This document shows positions 34,453 through 43,410 of a stretch of DNA of 46,051 bases, in pieces. The position numbers and the translations under genes are program-made. Source of the DNA: Armatimonadia bacterium (GTDB taxonomy: Bacteria > Armatimonadota > Zipacnadia > Zipacnadales > JABUFB01); assembly GCA_039679385.1 (NCBI GenBank), contig JBDKVB010000095.1, positions 1 through 46,051 on the forward strand, in the 5' to 3' direction. The notes beneath the pieces are model-generated. The model worked only from the letters and a program-made list of their open reading frames with translations. It did not search any database and was not told where the DNA came from. Positions within the stretch are counted from its first letter, which is position 1, and each line of letters begins with the position of its first letter.

Positions 34453-35391
34453 CTACTTCACGGGCACAAAGCCCTTGGCTTCGACGATCTTCTGACCCTC
34501 GGCACCCAGGACCCAGGTCAGGAAGTCCTTGACCTCTTGCCGGGCGTCGGACCGGGTGTACATGAATAGCGGTCGCGAGATCGGATAGGTGGCGTCGCGG
34601 ACGGTCTGGAGGCTCGGGGTGATAGGCTTCCCGGCCTTGTCAACGATCGGCACGACCTTGACTGTGTCGGTGAGGTACCCCAGGCCGACGTAGCCGATCG
34701 CGCCCTCGACGGAGGCGACCTGATCGCGGATCTGGTCATTGGACTGTAGCCGCTGAGCGGCGGCGGCGAAGTCGCGCTTGCTGTTCTTGTCGCCCTTCTG
34801 GATGACGTGCTCCTTGAAGTACTCGTAGGTGCCGGAGGTCGAGTCGCGCGACAGCAGCACGACTTCGCCCTTGCCTCCGAGGGCCTGCCAGTCAGTGGTC
34901 TGGCCGATGAACAGGTCGGAGAGTTGGTCGATAGTCAGCTTCTGAATCGGGTTGGCCTTGTTGACGATCACGGCGATGCCGTCGTGCCCGACCAGGTTCT
35001 CCACCGGCTGCACGCCCTTGGCCTCACAGGTGCTCTTCTCTTCATCTTTGATCTTGCGCGAGGCATCGGCAATGTCGCAGGTGCCGTCGGCGAGCGCTGT
35101 GAACCCCGTGCCCGTCCCTCCGCCGGTCACGCTAACGGGGACGTCGGTCTTCGCGGTCTTGTAGGCCTCTGCGAGCCCCTGGGCAACCTGAAGCAGTGTG
35201 TCCGAACCCTTTAGCTGGATGCCGCCTGCGGCAGGAACCGCTCCGGCGTTCTCGGAGGGAGTGCCGGCCTCTGGGGCAGTGGACGGCCTTGACTCTCCGC
35301 CGGGGCTCTCTGGGCCGGTCTTGGGGCAGCCGGACAGCAGCACGGATACGGTCACGAGGAGCGTGAGGAAGACAGGCAGCGTGCGGTGCAT
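34453..35391 (-). CDS. pstS: Phosphate-binding lipoprotein PstS
   Basis: 312 residues. The lipoprotein signal ends in VTVSVLLSGC, followed by a Pro/Ser/Glu linker of about 35 residues. The binding fold begins GGIQLKGSDTLLQVAQGLAE, then SVTGGGTGTGFTALADGTCD and LLSRDSTSGTYEYFKEHV, which hold the phosphate-contacting Ser, Thr and Asp residues. AAGGAG precedes the ATG. Upstream are four 11-bp pho repeats. It captures phosphate in the periplasm for PstCAB. Confidence 0.96.
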   Translation of the reverse strand: MHRTLPVFLTLLVTVSVLLSGCPKTGPESPGGESRPSTAPEAGTPSENAGAVPAAGGIQLKGSDTLLQVAQGLAEAYKTAKTDVPVSVTGGGTGTGFTALADGTCDIADASRKIKDEEKSTCEAKGVQPVENLVGHDGIAVIVNKANPIQKLTIDQLSDLFIGQTTDWQALGGKGEVVLLSRDSTSGTYEYFKEHVIQKGDKNSKRDFAAAAQRLQSNDQIRDQVASVEGAIGYVGLGYLTDTVKVVPIVDKAGKPITPSLQTVRDATYPISRPLFMYTRSDARQEVKDFLTWVLGAEGQKIVEAKGFVPVK

Positions 35392-35477
35392 ACCTTGCGT
35401 TTCTCCTTCTCGATGAGGGTGTGTCGGGGACGTGCTATCGCATCGGCCTCCGACAACCTTCAGGCTAAACGTAGGGC

Positions 35478-35515
35478 GTCAACGAGCGGTTAATGCTCGG
35501 TTAAGAGCGAGTTAA
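35478..35515 (-). promoter_or_regulatory. Pho box of pstS: four tandem 11-bp repeats
   Basis: On the minus strand TTAAC, TTAAC, TTAAC and TTGAC begin at exact 11-base steps (their plus-strand images GTTAA/GTCAA start at 35511, 35500, 35489 and 35478). Eleven-base direct repeats are the known binding pattern of PhoB/PhoP-type regulators, and the site is 87-124 bases before pstS and just after phoR. No obvious -10 can be picked. Confidence 0.85.
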
Positions 35516-35536
35516 GGTGGCCGTTGCGCGAGGGGA

Positions 35537-37303
35537 TCAGGTCTTCTCCGGGGGCTGCGGGAGGACGATCACAAACCGCGAGCCGCCCTCTTCGGGGGCT
35601 TCCACCCACACACGGCCGCCGCTGGACTCGACGGCATGCTTGACGATACTCAGGCCCAGTCCAGTTCCGCCAAGTGCCCTGGAGCGACTTCGGTCCACCC
35701 GGTAGAAACGCTCAAACACCCGTGTCCGCGCTTCTTCAGGGATTCCCGGTCCCGCGTCGGTGACGGTGATCCGGACCTCTCCGCTGTCGGTCGCTTCGCC
35801 TGACACCTGGATCGAGCGCTGCGCGGGCGTGTACTTGACCGCGTTGTCGATCAGATTCACCAGGGCCGAAAGCAGGTTGTCCTCCGAGCACCACACAGAG
35901 AGCCCCTCGGGGGCAGTGACCGTGACTTGCAGCTCCTTCGCCGCCGCCTGGGGAGCGAGGCGCGAGGCGGCCTCCTGAAGGGAAGCTATCACTTCCAGCG
36001 AGCGGGGACGTGGCTGGCCCTCGAGGCTGTCAAGTCGGGCCAGAGTCATCATGTCGTCCAGCAGACGGCCGAGGTTCTCGGTGTTCTCCACGATCTGCGA
36101 GACAAAACGCCGCGAGGCCTGAGGGTCCTCAAGGGCACCGCCTTCGAGAGTCTCGGCGAGTGCCCTGATCGAGGCCACAGGCGTGCGCAGCTCGTGCGAG
36201 GCATTGGCCACGAAATCCTGGCGCACCTTCTGCAGCCGCATCAGCTCGGTGATGTCGCGCAGAGACACTACGGTCCCCAGCGGCTCGCCTCTGTCATCGA
36301 GGATAGGGTTCGCACTCAGGGCAAGGGTGCGTGCCGGTTCGCCATGGGAGACAATCTGGTCTCGCACAAGGGTCCGGAGACGGACCGCCCGGTGGCAGAA
36401 CTCCACGAGGTCGTAGTTCAGCGCGACCTCCGAAAGCCTGCGTCCCACGGCGCGTTCCGGCTCAATGCCCAGCAACTCGCCGGCGGCCGGGTTCAGGGTC
36501 TGCACTCGCTCCTCCAGCGAGACCACGACGACCCCATCGGCCATCTGTCCGAGCACCGAGCGCAGATGAGCGGCGCTGCGTTCGAGCCCGTGACGTGTGG
36601 TCTGCAGGTTGTCCGCCATCGTGTTCAGCGCCAGGGCCAGTTCAGCGGTCTCGTCCTTGCTCTCCAGGTGCGCGCGAGCCGTCAGGTCACCTGCTCCCAG
36701 GGAGCGCGCGACCCGGAGCAGCTCATCCAGTGACCGGGCCATTCCCCTCGTCAGCCAGCCACCAGCCACGGCAGCAAGGACAGCGGCAGCTAGCGCCGCC
36801 AGGAGGATAGCTCTCTGCAGCGCCTCAGCCGCCTCATGAACGGTGGTCATGGGAAGTGCGAGACGGACCACGGGCGCCTGCGGCCCGGAGCAGGAGGCCA
36901 CGTACATCATGTCGGCTCCAACGGTGACGCTGTGTCGGACCGACCACCCGGTCCCCTCCCGGCGTGCCTCGGCGACCTCCATACGGGTGTCGTGAGGGTC
37001 CATCTGCCCGACGTCGCCCTCGCTGTCTGCGAGAACGCGCCCCGAGGCCGCCACAACCGTTACCCGCGCCCCGGTCATGTTCGCGATCCGCGCAACAGGG
37101 GCGGAAAGCCGCTGCTCGCCGGCCGCTGCGATCATGTCCCCGGCCAACTGACACTGCTTGAGAAGATCGACGCGGAGCTCGCGGGTAAGGTAGTCCTCCC
37201 CCACGTCCTCAAGATGTGCCGCCAGCAGAAGCATCACGACGCCAATCAGCGCCGTGTAGGCTCCCACGACCTTCCACTTCAGACTCAGACGCATCGAGTT
37301 CAC
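35537..37303 (-). CDS. phoR: Phosphate-regulon sensor histidine kinase PhoR
   Basis: 588 residues. Two membrane helices (about 12-30 and 164-184) flank a periplasmic domain of about 130 residues; then HAMP (185-240), PAS (about 247-352), and the kinase core. The phospho-acceptor is H370 in FVANASHELRTPVASIR; N-box LVNLIDNAVKYTPA; G boxes VTDAGPGIPEEARTRVFERF and GGTGLGLSIVKHAV. The GTG start overlaps the phoB stop (GTGA). The large periplasmic domain, as in Gram-positive PhoR and unlike E. coli, may allow direct sensing. It phosphorylates PhoB under phosphate limitation. Confidence 0.94.
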   Translation of the reverse strand: MNSMRLSLKWKVVGAYTALIGVVMLLLAAHLEDVGEDYLTRELRVDLLKQCQLAGDMIAAAGEQRLSAPVARIANMTGARVTVVAASGRVLADSEGDVGQMDPHDTRMEVAEARREGTGWSVRHSVTVGADMMYVASCSGPQAPVVRLALPMTTVHEAAEALQRAILLAALAAAVLAAVAGGWLTRGMARSLDELLRVARSLGAGDLTARAHLESKDETAELALALNTMADNLQTTRHGLERSAAHLRSVLGQMADGVVVVSLEERVQTLNPAAGELLGIEPERAVGRRLSEVALNYDLVEFCHRAVRLRTLVRDQIVSHGEPARTLALSANPILDDRGEPLGTVVSLRDITELMRLQKVRQDFVANASHELRTPVASIRALAETLEGGALEDPQASRRFVSQIVENTENLGRLLDDMMTLARLDSLEGQPRPRSLEVIASLQEAASRLAPQAAAKELQVTVTAPEGLSVWCSEDNLLSALVNLIDNAVKYTPAQRSIQVSGEATDSGEVRITVTDAGPGIPEEARTRVFERFYRVDRSRSRALGGTGLGLSIVKHAVESSGGRVWVEAPEEGGSRFVIVLPQPPEKT

Positions 37304-38016
37304 TCTGCCATCTTGTAGCCGACACCGCGGACGGTGAGGATGTGCTGCGGCGCACTCGGGTCGTCCTCGAGCTTCTCGCGTAGCCAGCGGATGTGCACGT
37401 CTACCGTCCGTGGATCGATGTACTCACTCTCGCCCCAGGCCTGCTGGAGGATCACCTCGCGCGTCAGCGCCCGACCGTGGTTCCGTGCCAGACACTCCAG
37501 GAGGGCAAACTCCTGGGGTGTCAGCGTCACCTCTCGGTCGCCGGCCGTGACGGTCCGTCGGGCTCGGTCGATGCTGATGCCCCGGACGCGAAGGACCTCC
37601 TCGGAGGGCTCAGCGCCGGCCTGGGCGCGCCGGAGAACCATCTTCACTCGCGCCACCAACTCGCGCATGTAGAAGGGCTTGACGATGTAGTCGTCTGCCC
37701 CCATCTCAATCCCCGCAACGCGGTCGCTCTCCGACGCCTTGGCCGTCAGCATGATCACCGGCACCGTGGAGTGTTTGCGCAAAGCCCGGAACACGTCGAG
37801 GCCGTCCATCCCGGGGAGCATCAGGTCCAGGATCACCAGGTCCGGCTGTCCGGCCAGGGCCTCAGCAAGGCCGGTGGGTCCGTCCGCAGCGCTGATTGTC
37901 CGGAAGCCCTCCTGCCCAAGTGTGTAGGCTACTGACTCTGCGATGCCGGGGTCATCCTCCACGATCACCACGGTCCCCTTGTGCCCCGCGTCCTTTGACT
38001 TTGCCAACTGCCTCAC
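37300..38016 (-). CDS. phoB: Phosphate-regulon response regulator PhoB/PhoP
   Basis: OmpR-family regulator. From GTG 38016 it has 238 residues, the usual size; the frame is open to 38145, but that part crosses the operator repeats. Receiver: TVVIVEDDPGIAES, phospho-acceptor Asp in LVILDLMLPGMDG, IMLTAKA, and DDYIVKPFYMRELVARV. The winged-helix domain has LTPQEFALLECLARNHGRAL, then RTVDVHIRWLREKLEDD and HILTVRGVGYKM. It binds the 11-bp repeats upstream of pstS, of itself and of the neighbouring pseudopilin gene. Confidence 0.94.
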   Translation of the reverse strand: MRQLAKSKDAGHKGTVVIVEDDPGIAESVAYTLGQEGFRTISAADGPTGLAEALAGQPDLVILDLMLPGMDGLDVFRALRKHSTVPVIMLTAKASESDRVAGIEMGADDYIVKPFYMRELVARVKMVLRRAQAGAEPSEEVLRVRGISIDRARRTVTAGDREVTLTPQEFALLECLARNHGRALTREVILQQAWGESEYIDPRTVDVHIRWLREKLEDDPSAPQHILTVRGVGYKMAE

Positions 38017-38077
38017 CGCCCTTATCGCCTTCTGGCCAGACCTCAGCCCGTGTATTCCCGGACGGTACCAGCCGGCG

Positions 38078-38115
38078 ATTAACGGCCTGTTAAGGTGTCG
38101 TGAATCCGCGATTAA
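38078..38115 (-). promoter_or_regulatory. Pho-type operator upstream of phoB: four 11-bp repeats
   Basis: Minus-strand units TTAAT, TTCAC, TTAAC and TTAAT start at exact 11-base steps (plus-strand images at 38111, 38100, 38089 and 38078), ending about 60 bases before the GTG of phoB. The units are partly palindromic, so the direction is less sure than at pstS. Autoregulation of phoBR is the natural reading. Confidence 0.7.
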
Positions 38116-38174
38116 CGGCTCCCGCCAGAGCCGGTTCTGGTACACCGGTTCCTCACTGCTCGGCCAGAGGAGAG

Positions 38175-38228
38175 CTAACCTCGGCCTAACCGGGACTTAA
38201 GCCTCCCGTAACCCCGGCACCCTATGCT
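38175..38228 (+). promoter_or_regulatory. Pho-type operator and -10 for the DUF1559 pseudopilin gene
   Basis: CTAAC, CTAAC, TTAAG and GTAAC begin at 38175, 38186, 38197 and 38208, exactly 11 bases apart. A -10-like TATGCT lies at 38223-38228, close after the repeats, an arrangement known from PhoB-activated promoters where the box replaces the -35. The ATG is 58 bases further on. Confidence 0.65.
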
Positions 38229-38286
38229 GAAGCTGCCCACGACCCTTCCGGGCCGTGGAGTAACGCTCGCACAAGGAGCACGCGAA

Positions 38287-39213
38287 ATGTCCCGACGTCA
38301 CGGTTTCACGCTCATCGAACTGCTCGTGGTGATCGCGATCATCGCGATCCTGGCATCCATCCTGTTCCCGGTGTTCGCGCGGGCACGCGCCAAGGCTCGC
38401 CAGACAAGCTGCCTCAGCAATGAGAAGCAGATCGGCCTGGCTATGCTCATGTATTCCTCCGACTACGACGATACGCTGCCGTCCTCCTACTACTATGTCA
38501 ATGGCTCCAACAAGAACAACGGCTACGTGCAGTGGAGCGGCGCGGTGCTCCCCTATGTGAAGAACCAGCAGATCTTCGTGTGTCCTGAGCATCAGGTCAA
38601 GGGTTGGGCACCGACCTGCTTCACCACGCCTCCGGTCGATCCGCCCGCGGGCCAGACCTCCGCAGTTGCCGGTGTCAACGACGTCCAGGCTCCACGGCTC
38701 AGCTATGTAGCCAACGAGCTCCTGATCCCGCGCAAGAAGTACGCTTCCATCCCGCAGCAGGTTGTGAGCCTGTCGAACGTTGACGCGCCTTCCGACGTGA
38801 TCCTGCTTGCCGAGTACACGGACAGTCTCTCGTCGCTCCTCGACAGCTCGCCAACCGGCGGAGATGCCATCAAGTCTCACCGGCCGACGAATGCCGTGAG
38901 CATGGGTGGAGCAGTCTTCGACGGCGAGAGCTACGTCCCCGGCACGCCCGTGATCGCCCTGACACCTGCACAGTGCAAGACCGCAATCGACGCCGCGAAG
39001 ACCAGCAGCGCCATGGGCAACCACCATATCTGCTACATCAACCCGGAAATGCACAATGGCGGCAGCAACTACGTGTTCGCCGATGGCCATGCCAAGTGGT
39101 ACAGCCTGGGCCAGACTCTCGACCCCAACAACTTCCTCTGGGGCAAGCGCGCGTACTCCTGCCCCGGCTCACCGGCCATCCAGCGAGCCGACGGTAGCGG
39201 CCCCGTCAACTAG
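38287..39213 (+). CDS. DUF1559 pseudopilin with prepilin N-terminus and H-X9-DG motif
   Basis: 308 residues from ATG 38287 with AAGGAG eight bases upstream. The prepilin peptidase site and helix are textbook: [20 protein letters not shown], with cleavage after Gly and Glu at +5. The helix is followed by [35 protein letters not shown], and near the end [12 protein letters not shown] (H-X9-DG). Such proteins are numerous in Armatimonadota and Planctomycetota and are thought to be type II secretion/type IV pilus-like surface proteins. A single gene, apparently under the pho operator before it. Most of the globular part has no known function. Confidence 0.93.
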   Translation: MSRRHGFTLIELLVVIAIIAILASILFPVFARARAKARQTSCLSNEKQIGLAMLMYSSDYDDTLPSSYYYVNGSNKNNGYVQWSGAVLPYVKNQQIFVCPEHQVKGWAPTCFTTPPVDPPAGQTSAVAGVNDVQAPRLSYVANELLIPRKKYASIPQQVVSLSNVDAPSDVILLAEYTDSLSSLLDSSPTGGDAIKSHRPTNAVSMGGAVFDGESYVPGTPVIALTPAQCKTAIDAAKTSSAMGNHHICYINPEMHNGGSNYVFADGHAKWYSLGQTLDPNNFLWGKRAYSCPGSPAIQRADGSGPVN

Positions 39214-39263
39214 GGCACCAAGCGGATGCCCCTTTGGCCTATGAGGCACCGCAGAGACCATCT

Positions 39264-39301
39264 CCCGATCATGGCGCCGGCTTGTCCGGTGTCATGATGG
39301 G
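39264..39301. terminator. Long hairpin between convergent genes
   Basis: CCCGATCATGGCGCCGG pairs with CCGGTGTCATGATGGG across a five-base loop, allowing two G-U pairs and one bulge. It sits between the stops of the pseudopilin gene and the YbjQ gene. No T-run on either side; a bidirectional 3'-end or Rho-assisted terminator is likely. Confidence 0.55.
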
Positions 39302-39345
39302 TTCTGGGGTGCGCCGTCAGACTACCGGGCGGAAGAGGAGCCGGC

Positions 39346-39714
39346 CTACTGGGAACCCGTCGGCGGACCGGCCAGGGGACTCGCCTCGACGACCACCGCA
39401 GCCCCGTAGGCAAGCACCTCCGTGATCCCCTGCATGACCTCGTTGGCATCGTAGCGCATTCCGATGACAGCGTTCGCGCCCATGGCGTCGGCGTGCTGCA
39501 TCAGGAGGTCGAAGGCTTCCTCCCGCGCCTGCTCGCACAGCTCCGTGAAGACCGTGATGCGACTGCCGAAGCCGCCGAAGAAGGCTTCGATACCCCCGAT
39601 GAAGTTCCCAACGACACTGCGCGACCTTACGGTGATGCCGCGTACAATCCCCAGGTTCCGGACGATACGGCATCCTGGAAGCTCAAAGGCGGTTGTGATG
39701 AAGGCTGGGTCCAT
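39346..39714 (-). CDS. YbjQ/UPF0145 family protein
   Basis: 122 residues. The family pattern is complete: TAFELPGCRIVRNLGIVRGI, then SRSVVGNFIGGIEAFFGG and AREEAFDLLMQHADAMGANA followed by VIGMRYDANEV. YbjQ-like proteins form small ring-shaped oligomers and are sometimes called heavy-metal-binding; the physiological role is unknown. Cytoplasmic. It is followed by the large sialidase-like gene on the same strand but upstream of nothing else. Confidence 0.9.
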   Translation of the reverse strand: MDPAFITTAFELPGCRIVRNLGIVRGITVRSRSVVGNFIGGIEAFFGGFGSRITVFTELCEQAREEAFDLLMQHADAMGANAVIGMRYDANEVMQGITEVLAYGAAVVVEASPLAGPPTGSQ

Positions 39715-39779
39715 GCGGTCGGCCCTCCGTTCAGGGTGTGATGATCGGCACCGTGGCCAGGCCCGGCACCCTTGGTCTC

Positions 39780-42137
39780 CTACTGTCTCGTTGTGGCAGG
39801 TGCGTCCCCTCTGCTCACTCGTGTGCGTACTGATGCCACCGACATGACAACGCTACCAGGCCTCGGGGCTGCAGACCGGTAGCCCTCGCCCAGGTATAGC
39901 CAGGTGTCGGTCGGTGAGTGCCGCACTGTGACCGCCGGGCCGCCGTTGAGGCGGACCGTCGTCTGGTCACCAGCCGTGACGAGGGCGAGTTCCGTCCAGT
40001 TGGTCGGCCTTGCCTCGCCGCAGCGCAGATCCTGACCGGCAGCCTGTAGGCGTACCTCACCTTGCCGGCAGATCACCCGTGCCGGGCTCTCGGCATCGCC
40101 CACGGTGCACAGGACTGCCTCCTCCGCCGACACGGGACGGAAGCGGAGCACCAGCTCGACCCCGTCGCCCCGGTCACGGCAGTTTTCGTCCACGTCGACT
40201 CCGGCGGAAGCACCGGCGCCCAGTCGCAGGACCCTCTCGCCCTCCAGTTGCTCCGACTGAAGCACCGGCCCCGAGGCCGTCTCGGTAGCGAAGTCCCGCT
40301 TCGTGGCAGCCTTATCGGCGGCATCGAGCCAGAGCACCGGCGCCATCGCGGGTGCCGTCGGCGTCGCCTCAGACCCCGGTAGAGACCCTCCGAGCTTCTC
40401 CGCGACCCAGGCGTGCTCCGCCGCCGAGAGACTCGGCGCAGGATACAGGGCCATGCCTCGAATCTCACCGGTCAGCCCCCGAAGTGCACTGGTGGGGTTT
40501 CGGCGGTCACCGATCGATCCGGTCGCACCGTCGATCGGCGCGGCCTTGTCGGCGCTGAACTTCACCTGCTCCGCGCGGTCATTGACGCGGAAGGTCATCA
40601 GCCCGGCCTGGAGGTCCACCGACACAGCCACGTAGACCCACTCGCTCGTCCCGAACCCCAGGGACGGGGTCACGTTGCGCTCCGGGCTGTCCACGAAGCC
40701 AAAGGGCCTGAGGCCCTGTTGCTCGCCTGGAGTCAGCGCAAGGACGAACCCGGAGCGTCCTCTCGATGCGCGTGTGTCGAGGAGCACTCCGGCCTCCTGC
40801 GCTCTTAACCGCGCACAAAGCGTAAACCCCGCTTTGCCGAGAGTCACAGGCTCACGCGTCAGGAGGCGCTGGCGACCGTCGAAGCGCAAGGCATCGTCCA
40901 CTCGTACGGGAGCGGGATCGGCGGTCCAGTAGGTGCGCGGAGACAGGTAGTAGCGCGAGGGGTCCGGAAGCGGTGACACTCGCACCCAACAGATGGATCG
41001 GGTGTGGAGCCCCTGGCTGTAGCTCACCCAGACTGCGTTGTCGCGCAGCCACATCTGCGGGTAACAGACCACGGGCTGCCCTTCACTAAGGCCGGGGCCG
41101 GCGACGAAGTTGCGCCCCGAACCGCGGGTGAAGAACAGGGCCAGGTTCTCTCGGTCGGAGACGAAAACCCCGGCCGGCCAGTCGTTATGCACCATCATGA
41201 ACCGGTCGCCACCGGCGGCGAGCACGTGCATCCGCGAGGCCACGGTCTCCAGCCGCACCGGCTCGTGGGGCGTCCAGGTCAGTCCACCATCGGTGCTGCG
41301 AGACTCGAGCAGCATCTCCGACGGATGGGGCCCACCCTCTCGCGGCGGCCGGTTGTCGTTGTTGCGTGAGACCATCCTCACTGTGCCGTCCGGTTGCTCC
41401 CACACCGTCGGCTCCCACTGCGCCCAGGTGCGTCCAGGCTGCACAGCCCCCGGCGATACAGTCCAGGTGACCCCGCCATCGTCGGTGATCAGGACCGAGT
41501 CCCGTTTCTCAGTGCCCCACCAGTTCCTGCTCATGCTCTCGGGCGCATCCCTGGCAGGTGGACCGATCATCGTAGCAGGTGCCAGGACGCGACCCGAGCG
41601 AAGCTGGACCGGGTTCTGCGTCGGGAAGAGCCGCCAATGCTTGCCCTCCACCAGCGGGCCTGGCTCACCCTCCCACAGCAAGCGACGGTTCTCCCACTTG
41701 CCCGAAGGGGTGCGCAACCGCGAGAAGTAGCACCCGTTGTACTCGTCCCGCGAGTTCTGGCTCCAGAGGCACCACAGTTCCTGGTTCATCACAATCAGGT
41801 TCGGCTGCCATTGGGTGCCCGTCGGACAAGGGATCGGGTTCGCCGCGTGCTCTGCATCCGAGAAGGCAGGCACCGGCGGCGTCCAGGTCCGGCCGTCGCT
41901 GCTGGTGCTCATGTAGTTCAGTTGCCCCGGTTTGCCCTCGGCGGGAGGCTGGTTGCCGTTCCACAGGCAGAACCAGCGGTCGCCGAACCACGCGATGCTG
42001 CTGTCGTGGTTGTACTTGAGCGCACTCGCCCTGCCGTCCACCACGAAGCCTCGCTCAAAGGCCGGCTGGTACAGTTCATAGCTGCGCCACGGCCCGGCAA
42101 GGAGCATGGGCATCGCCCACAGCAGACTCCACGGCAC
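39780..42137 (-). CDS. Sialidase-like (Asp-box) protein with C-terminal LamG-like domains
   Basis: About 785 residues from GTG 42137, chosen for AGGGAG seven bases upstream; the frame is open to 42290, and ATG 42113 is another option. The N-terminal half is a six-blade propeller-like domain with Asp boxes: SSDGRTWTP, ITDDGGVTWTV and STDGGLTWTPH. From about residue 430 follow two beta-sandwich regions like LamG/concanavalin domains (FTLCARLRAQEAGVLLDTRA; VELVLRFRPVSAEEAVLCTV). Family members cleave or bind sialic acids or other glycans; the Arg triad of true sialidases was not verified. The signal peptide is weak (SLLWAMPMLLAG), so secretion is uncertain. Confidence 0.8.
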   Translation of the reverse strand: MPWSLLWAMPMLLAGPWRSYELYQPAFERGFVVDGRASALKYNHDSSIAWFGDRWFCLWNGNQPPAEGKPGQLNYMSTSSDGRTWTPPVPAFSDAEHAANPIPCPTGTQWQPNLIVMNQELWCLWSQNSRDEYNGCYFSRLRTPSGKWENRRLLWEGEPGPLVEGKHWRLFPTQNPVQLRSGRVLAPATMIGPPARDAPESMSRNWWGTEKRDSVLITDDGGVTWTVSPGAVQPGRTWAQWEPTVWEQPDGTVRMVSRNNDNRPPREGGPHPSEMLLESRSTDGGLTWTPHEPVRLETVASRMHVLAAGGDRFMMVHNDWPAGVFVSDRENLALFFTRGSGRNFVAGPGLSEGQPVVCYPQMWLRDNAVWVSYSQGLHTRSICWVRVSPLPDPSRYYLSPRTYWTADPAPVRVDDALRFDGRQRLLTREPVTLGKAGFTLCARLRAQEAGVLLDTRASRGRSGFVLALTPGEQQGLRPFGFVDSPERNVTPSLGFGTSEWVYVAVSVDLQAGLMTFRVNDRAEQVKFSADKAAPIDGATGSIGDRRNPTSALRGLTGEIRGMALYPAPSLSAAEHAWVAEKLGGSLPGSEATPTAPAMAPVLWLDAADKAATKRDFATETASGPVLQSEQLEGERVLRLGAGASAGVDVDENCRDRGDGVELVLRFRPVSAEEAVLCTVGDAESPARVICRQGEVRLQAAGQDLRCGEARPTNWTELALVTAGDQTTVRLNGGPAVTVRHSPTDTWLYLGEGYRSAAPRPGSVVMSVASVRTRVSRGDAPATTRQ

Positions 42138-42355
42138 CTCCGATACACTCCCTTTACACCGGCCCGTAGTCGGACAGCGGCTATGGCCCGACGATTGCAG
42201 AACCCTCCGGCAAGCAGGGACCGTCGGCGGCCCTGCACAGATCACCAGGGACGTGTCGTGTTTCGGCCCGCAAGGTCCGAACTCCTGCACCGGCCCTGCC
42301 GCCGTAGCTCTTCCGCCAATCGCGCCGCGATCGTGCCACGCCTTGGAGGTATCCC

Positions 42356-42817
42356 GTGAAGCTCAGAGCCCTTGTCATCGACGACTCACGTATCATGCGC
42401 CGTATGGTCATGGACGGACTGCAGAAGACAAACCTGGCGACTTTCGAGTTCATCGAGGCCGAGGATGGCGTCGACGCCCTCAGCAAGTTCAGCCCCGACG
42501 ACATCGACATCGTGTTCGCCGACTGGAACATGCCTCGCATGACCGGCATCGAGTTCGCCCACAAGATCCGGGCCATGCCCAACACCGACCACATCCCCAT
42601 CATTATGGTCACCAGCGAGAAGACCATGGGCAAGATGGAAATCGCCCTCGACAAAGCGGGAGCCAGCGCCTACGTGAGCAAGCCCTTCACAGTGGAGGAG
42701 CTCCAGCGCAAGCTCGCCCGGGTGATCGCCGGCATCCAGTCTCGTCCCCAGACCCCAAAGCCTCCGAAATCCGGTGGCGGCGGGTTCTTCAGCAAGCTCA
42801 TGCGTGACATGGGCTAA
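42356..42817 (+). CDS. cheY: CheY-like response regulator
   Basis: 153 residues from GTG 42356, with GGAGGT nine bases upstream. Receiver landmarks: acidic pocket VIDDSRIMRRMVMD (D9, D10), phospho-acceptor D56 in VFADWNMPRMTG, the Thr of IIMVTSEKT, and the Lys of YVSKPFTVEEL. A 25-residue Pro/Lys/Gly tail follows the domain. It is the output regulator for the CheA encoded 0.6 kb downstream. Whether it acts on a flagellar motor or on pili cannot be told here. Confidence 0.92.
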   Translation: MKLRALVIDDSRIMRRMVMDGLQKTNLATFEFIEAEDGVDALSKFSPDDIDIVFADWNMPRMTGIEFAHKIRAMPNTDHIPIIMVTSEKTMGKMEIALDKAGASAYVSKPFTVEELQRKLARVIAGIQSRPQTPKPPKSGGGGFFSKLMRDMG

Positions 42818-42904
42818 CGCCGCTGCCGCACCAAGTCTGCGTCCACGAGCCTGCAGCGTGAACTGCGCCTGCGCTCCTGGAGCGATTCCTCAGAGGTTAC
42901 ATCT

Positions 42905-43399
42905 ATGGCGACCACCACTTCTGTCCCAGAAACCTATCCGCTCGACGCACAACTCGCCTGCGCAAGGGACTCCGTCCTCACCACGCTCTCCTCGGCCTGC
43001 TCGACGGAGGGGAGCTATGCGGGCAACGACGACGAGACCTGTCCCTGTGACGGTGTCGCAGGAATCATCTCGCTGGTCGGAGACATCAGTTGGTCCCTGA
43101 TGTGGACCTTTCCGCAGCAGGTCGCGACACAACTCGCCGTGCGTTTCGCAGGCTTCGACATCGAGTATGAGAGCGACGACATGACGGACGTTGTGGGCGA
43201 GCTCGCGAACGTCCTCGCCGGCGAGGCACTTGCAAGACTTGATGCACTTGGGGTTAAGGCGACGATGGGTTTGCCGATGGTTGTACGGGGCACGAACCTG
43301 AACCTGATGCTGCCCGACGGCACCCCGCGGATACACCTGCGCTTTTCCTGCGACGAGGGTCCCTTCTACCTCATTCTGGGTGCCCGCAAACAGGCGTAG
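42905..43399 (+). CDS. cheX: CheX-type chemotaxis phosphatase
   Basis: 164 residues. The CheC/CheX active helix is visible as DMTDVVGELANVLAGEALARL, with the Glu and Asn (ExxN) that stimulate loss of phosphate from CheY. A beta core (LNLMLPDGTPRIHLRF) surrounds it. AGAGGT precedes the ATG. Between cheY and cheA, its natural substrate is the neighbouring CheY. CheX works as a dimer in known members. Confidence 0.88.
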   Translation: MATTTSVPETYPLDAQLACARDSVLTTLSSACSTEGSYAGNDDETCPCDGVAGIISLVGDISWSLMWTFPQQVATQLAVRFAGFDIEYESDDMTDVVGELANVLAGEALARLDALGVKATMGLPMVVRGTNLNLMLPDGTPRIHLRFSCDEGPFYLILGARKQA

Positions 43400-43410
43400 T
43401 CAGCCAAGCC

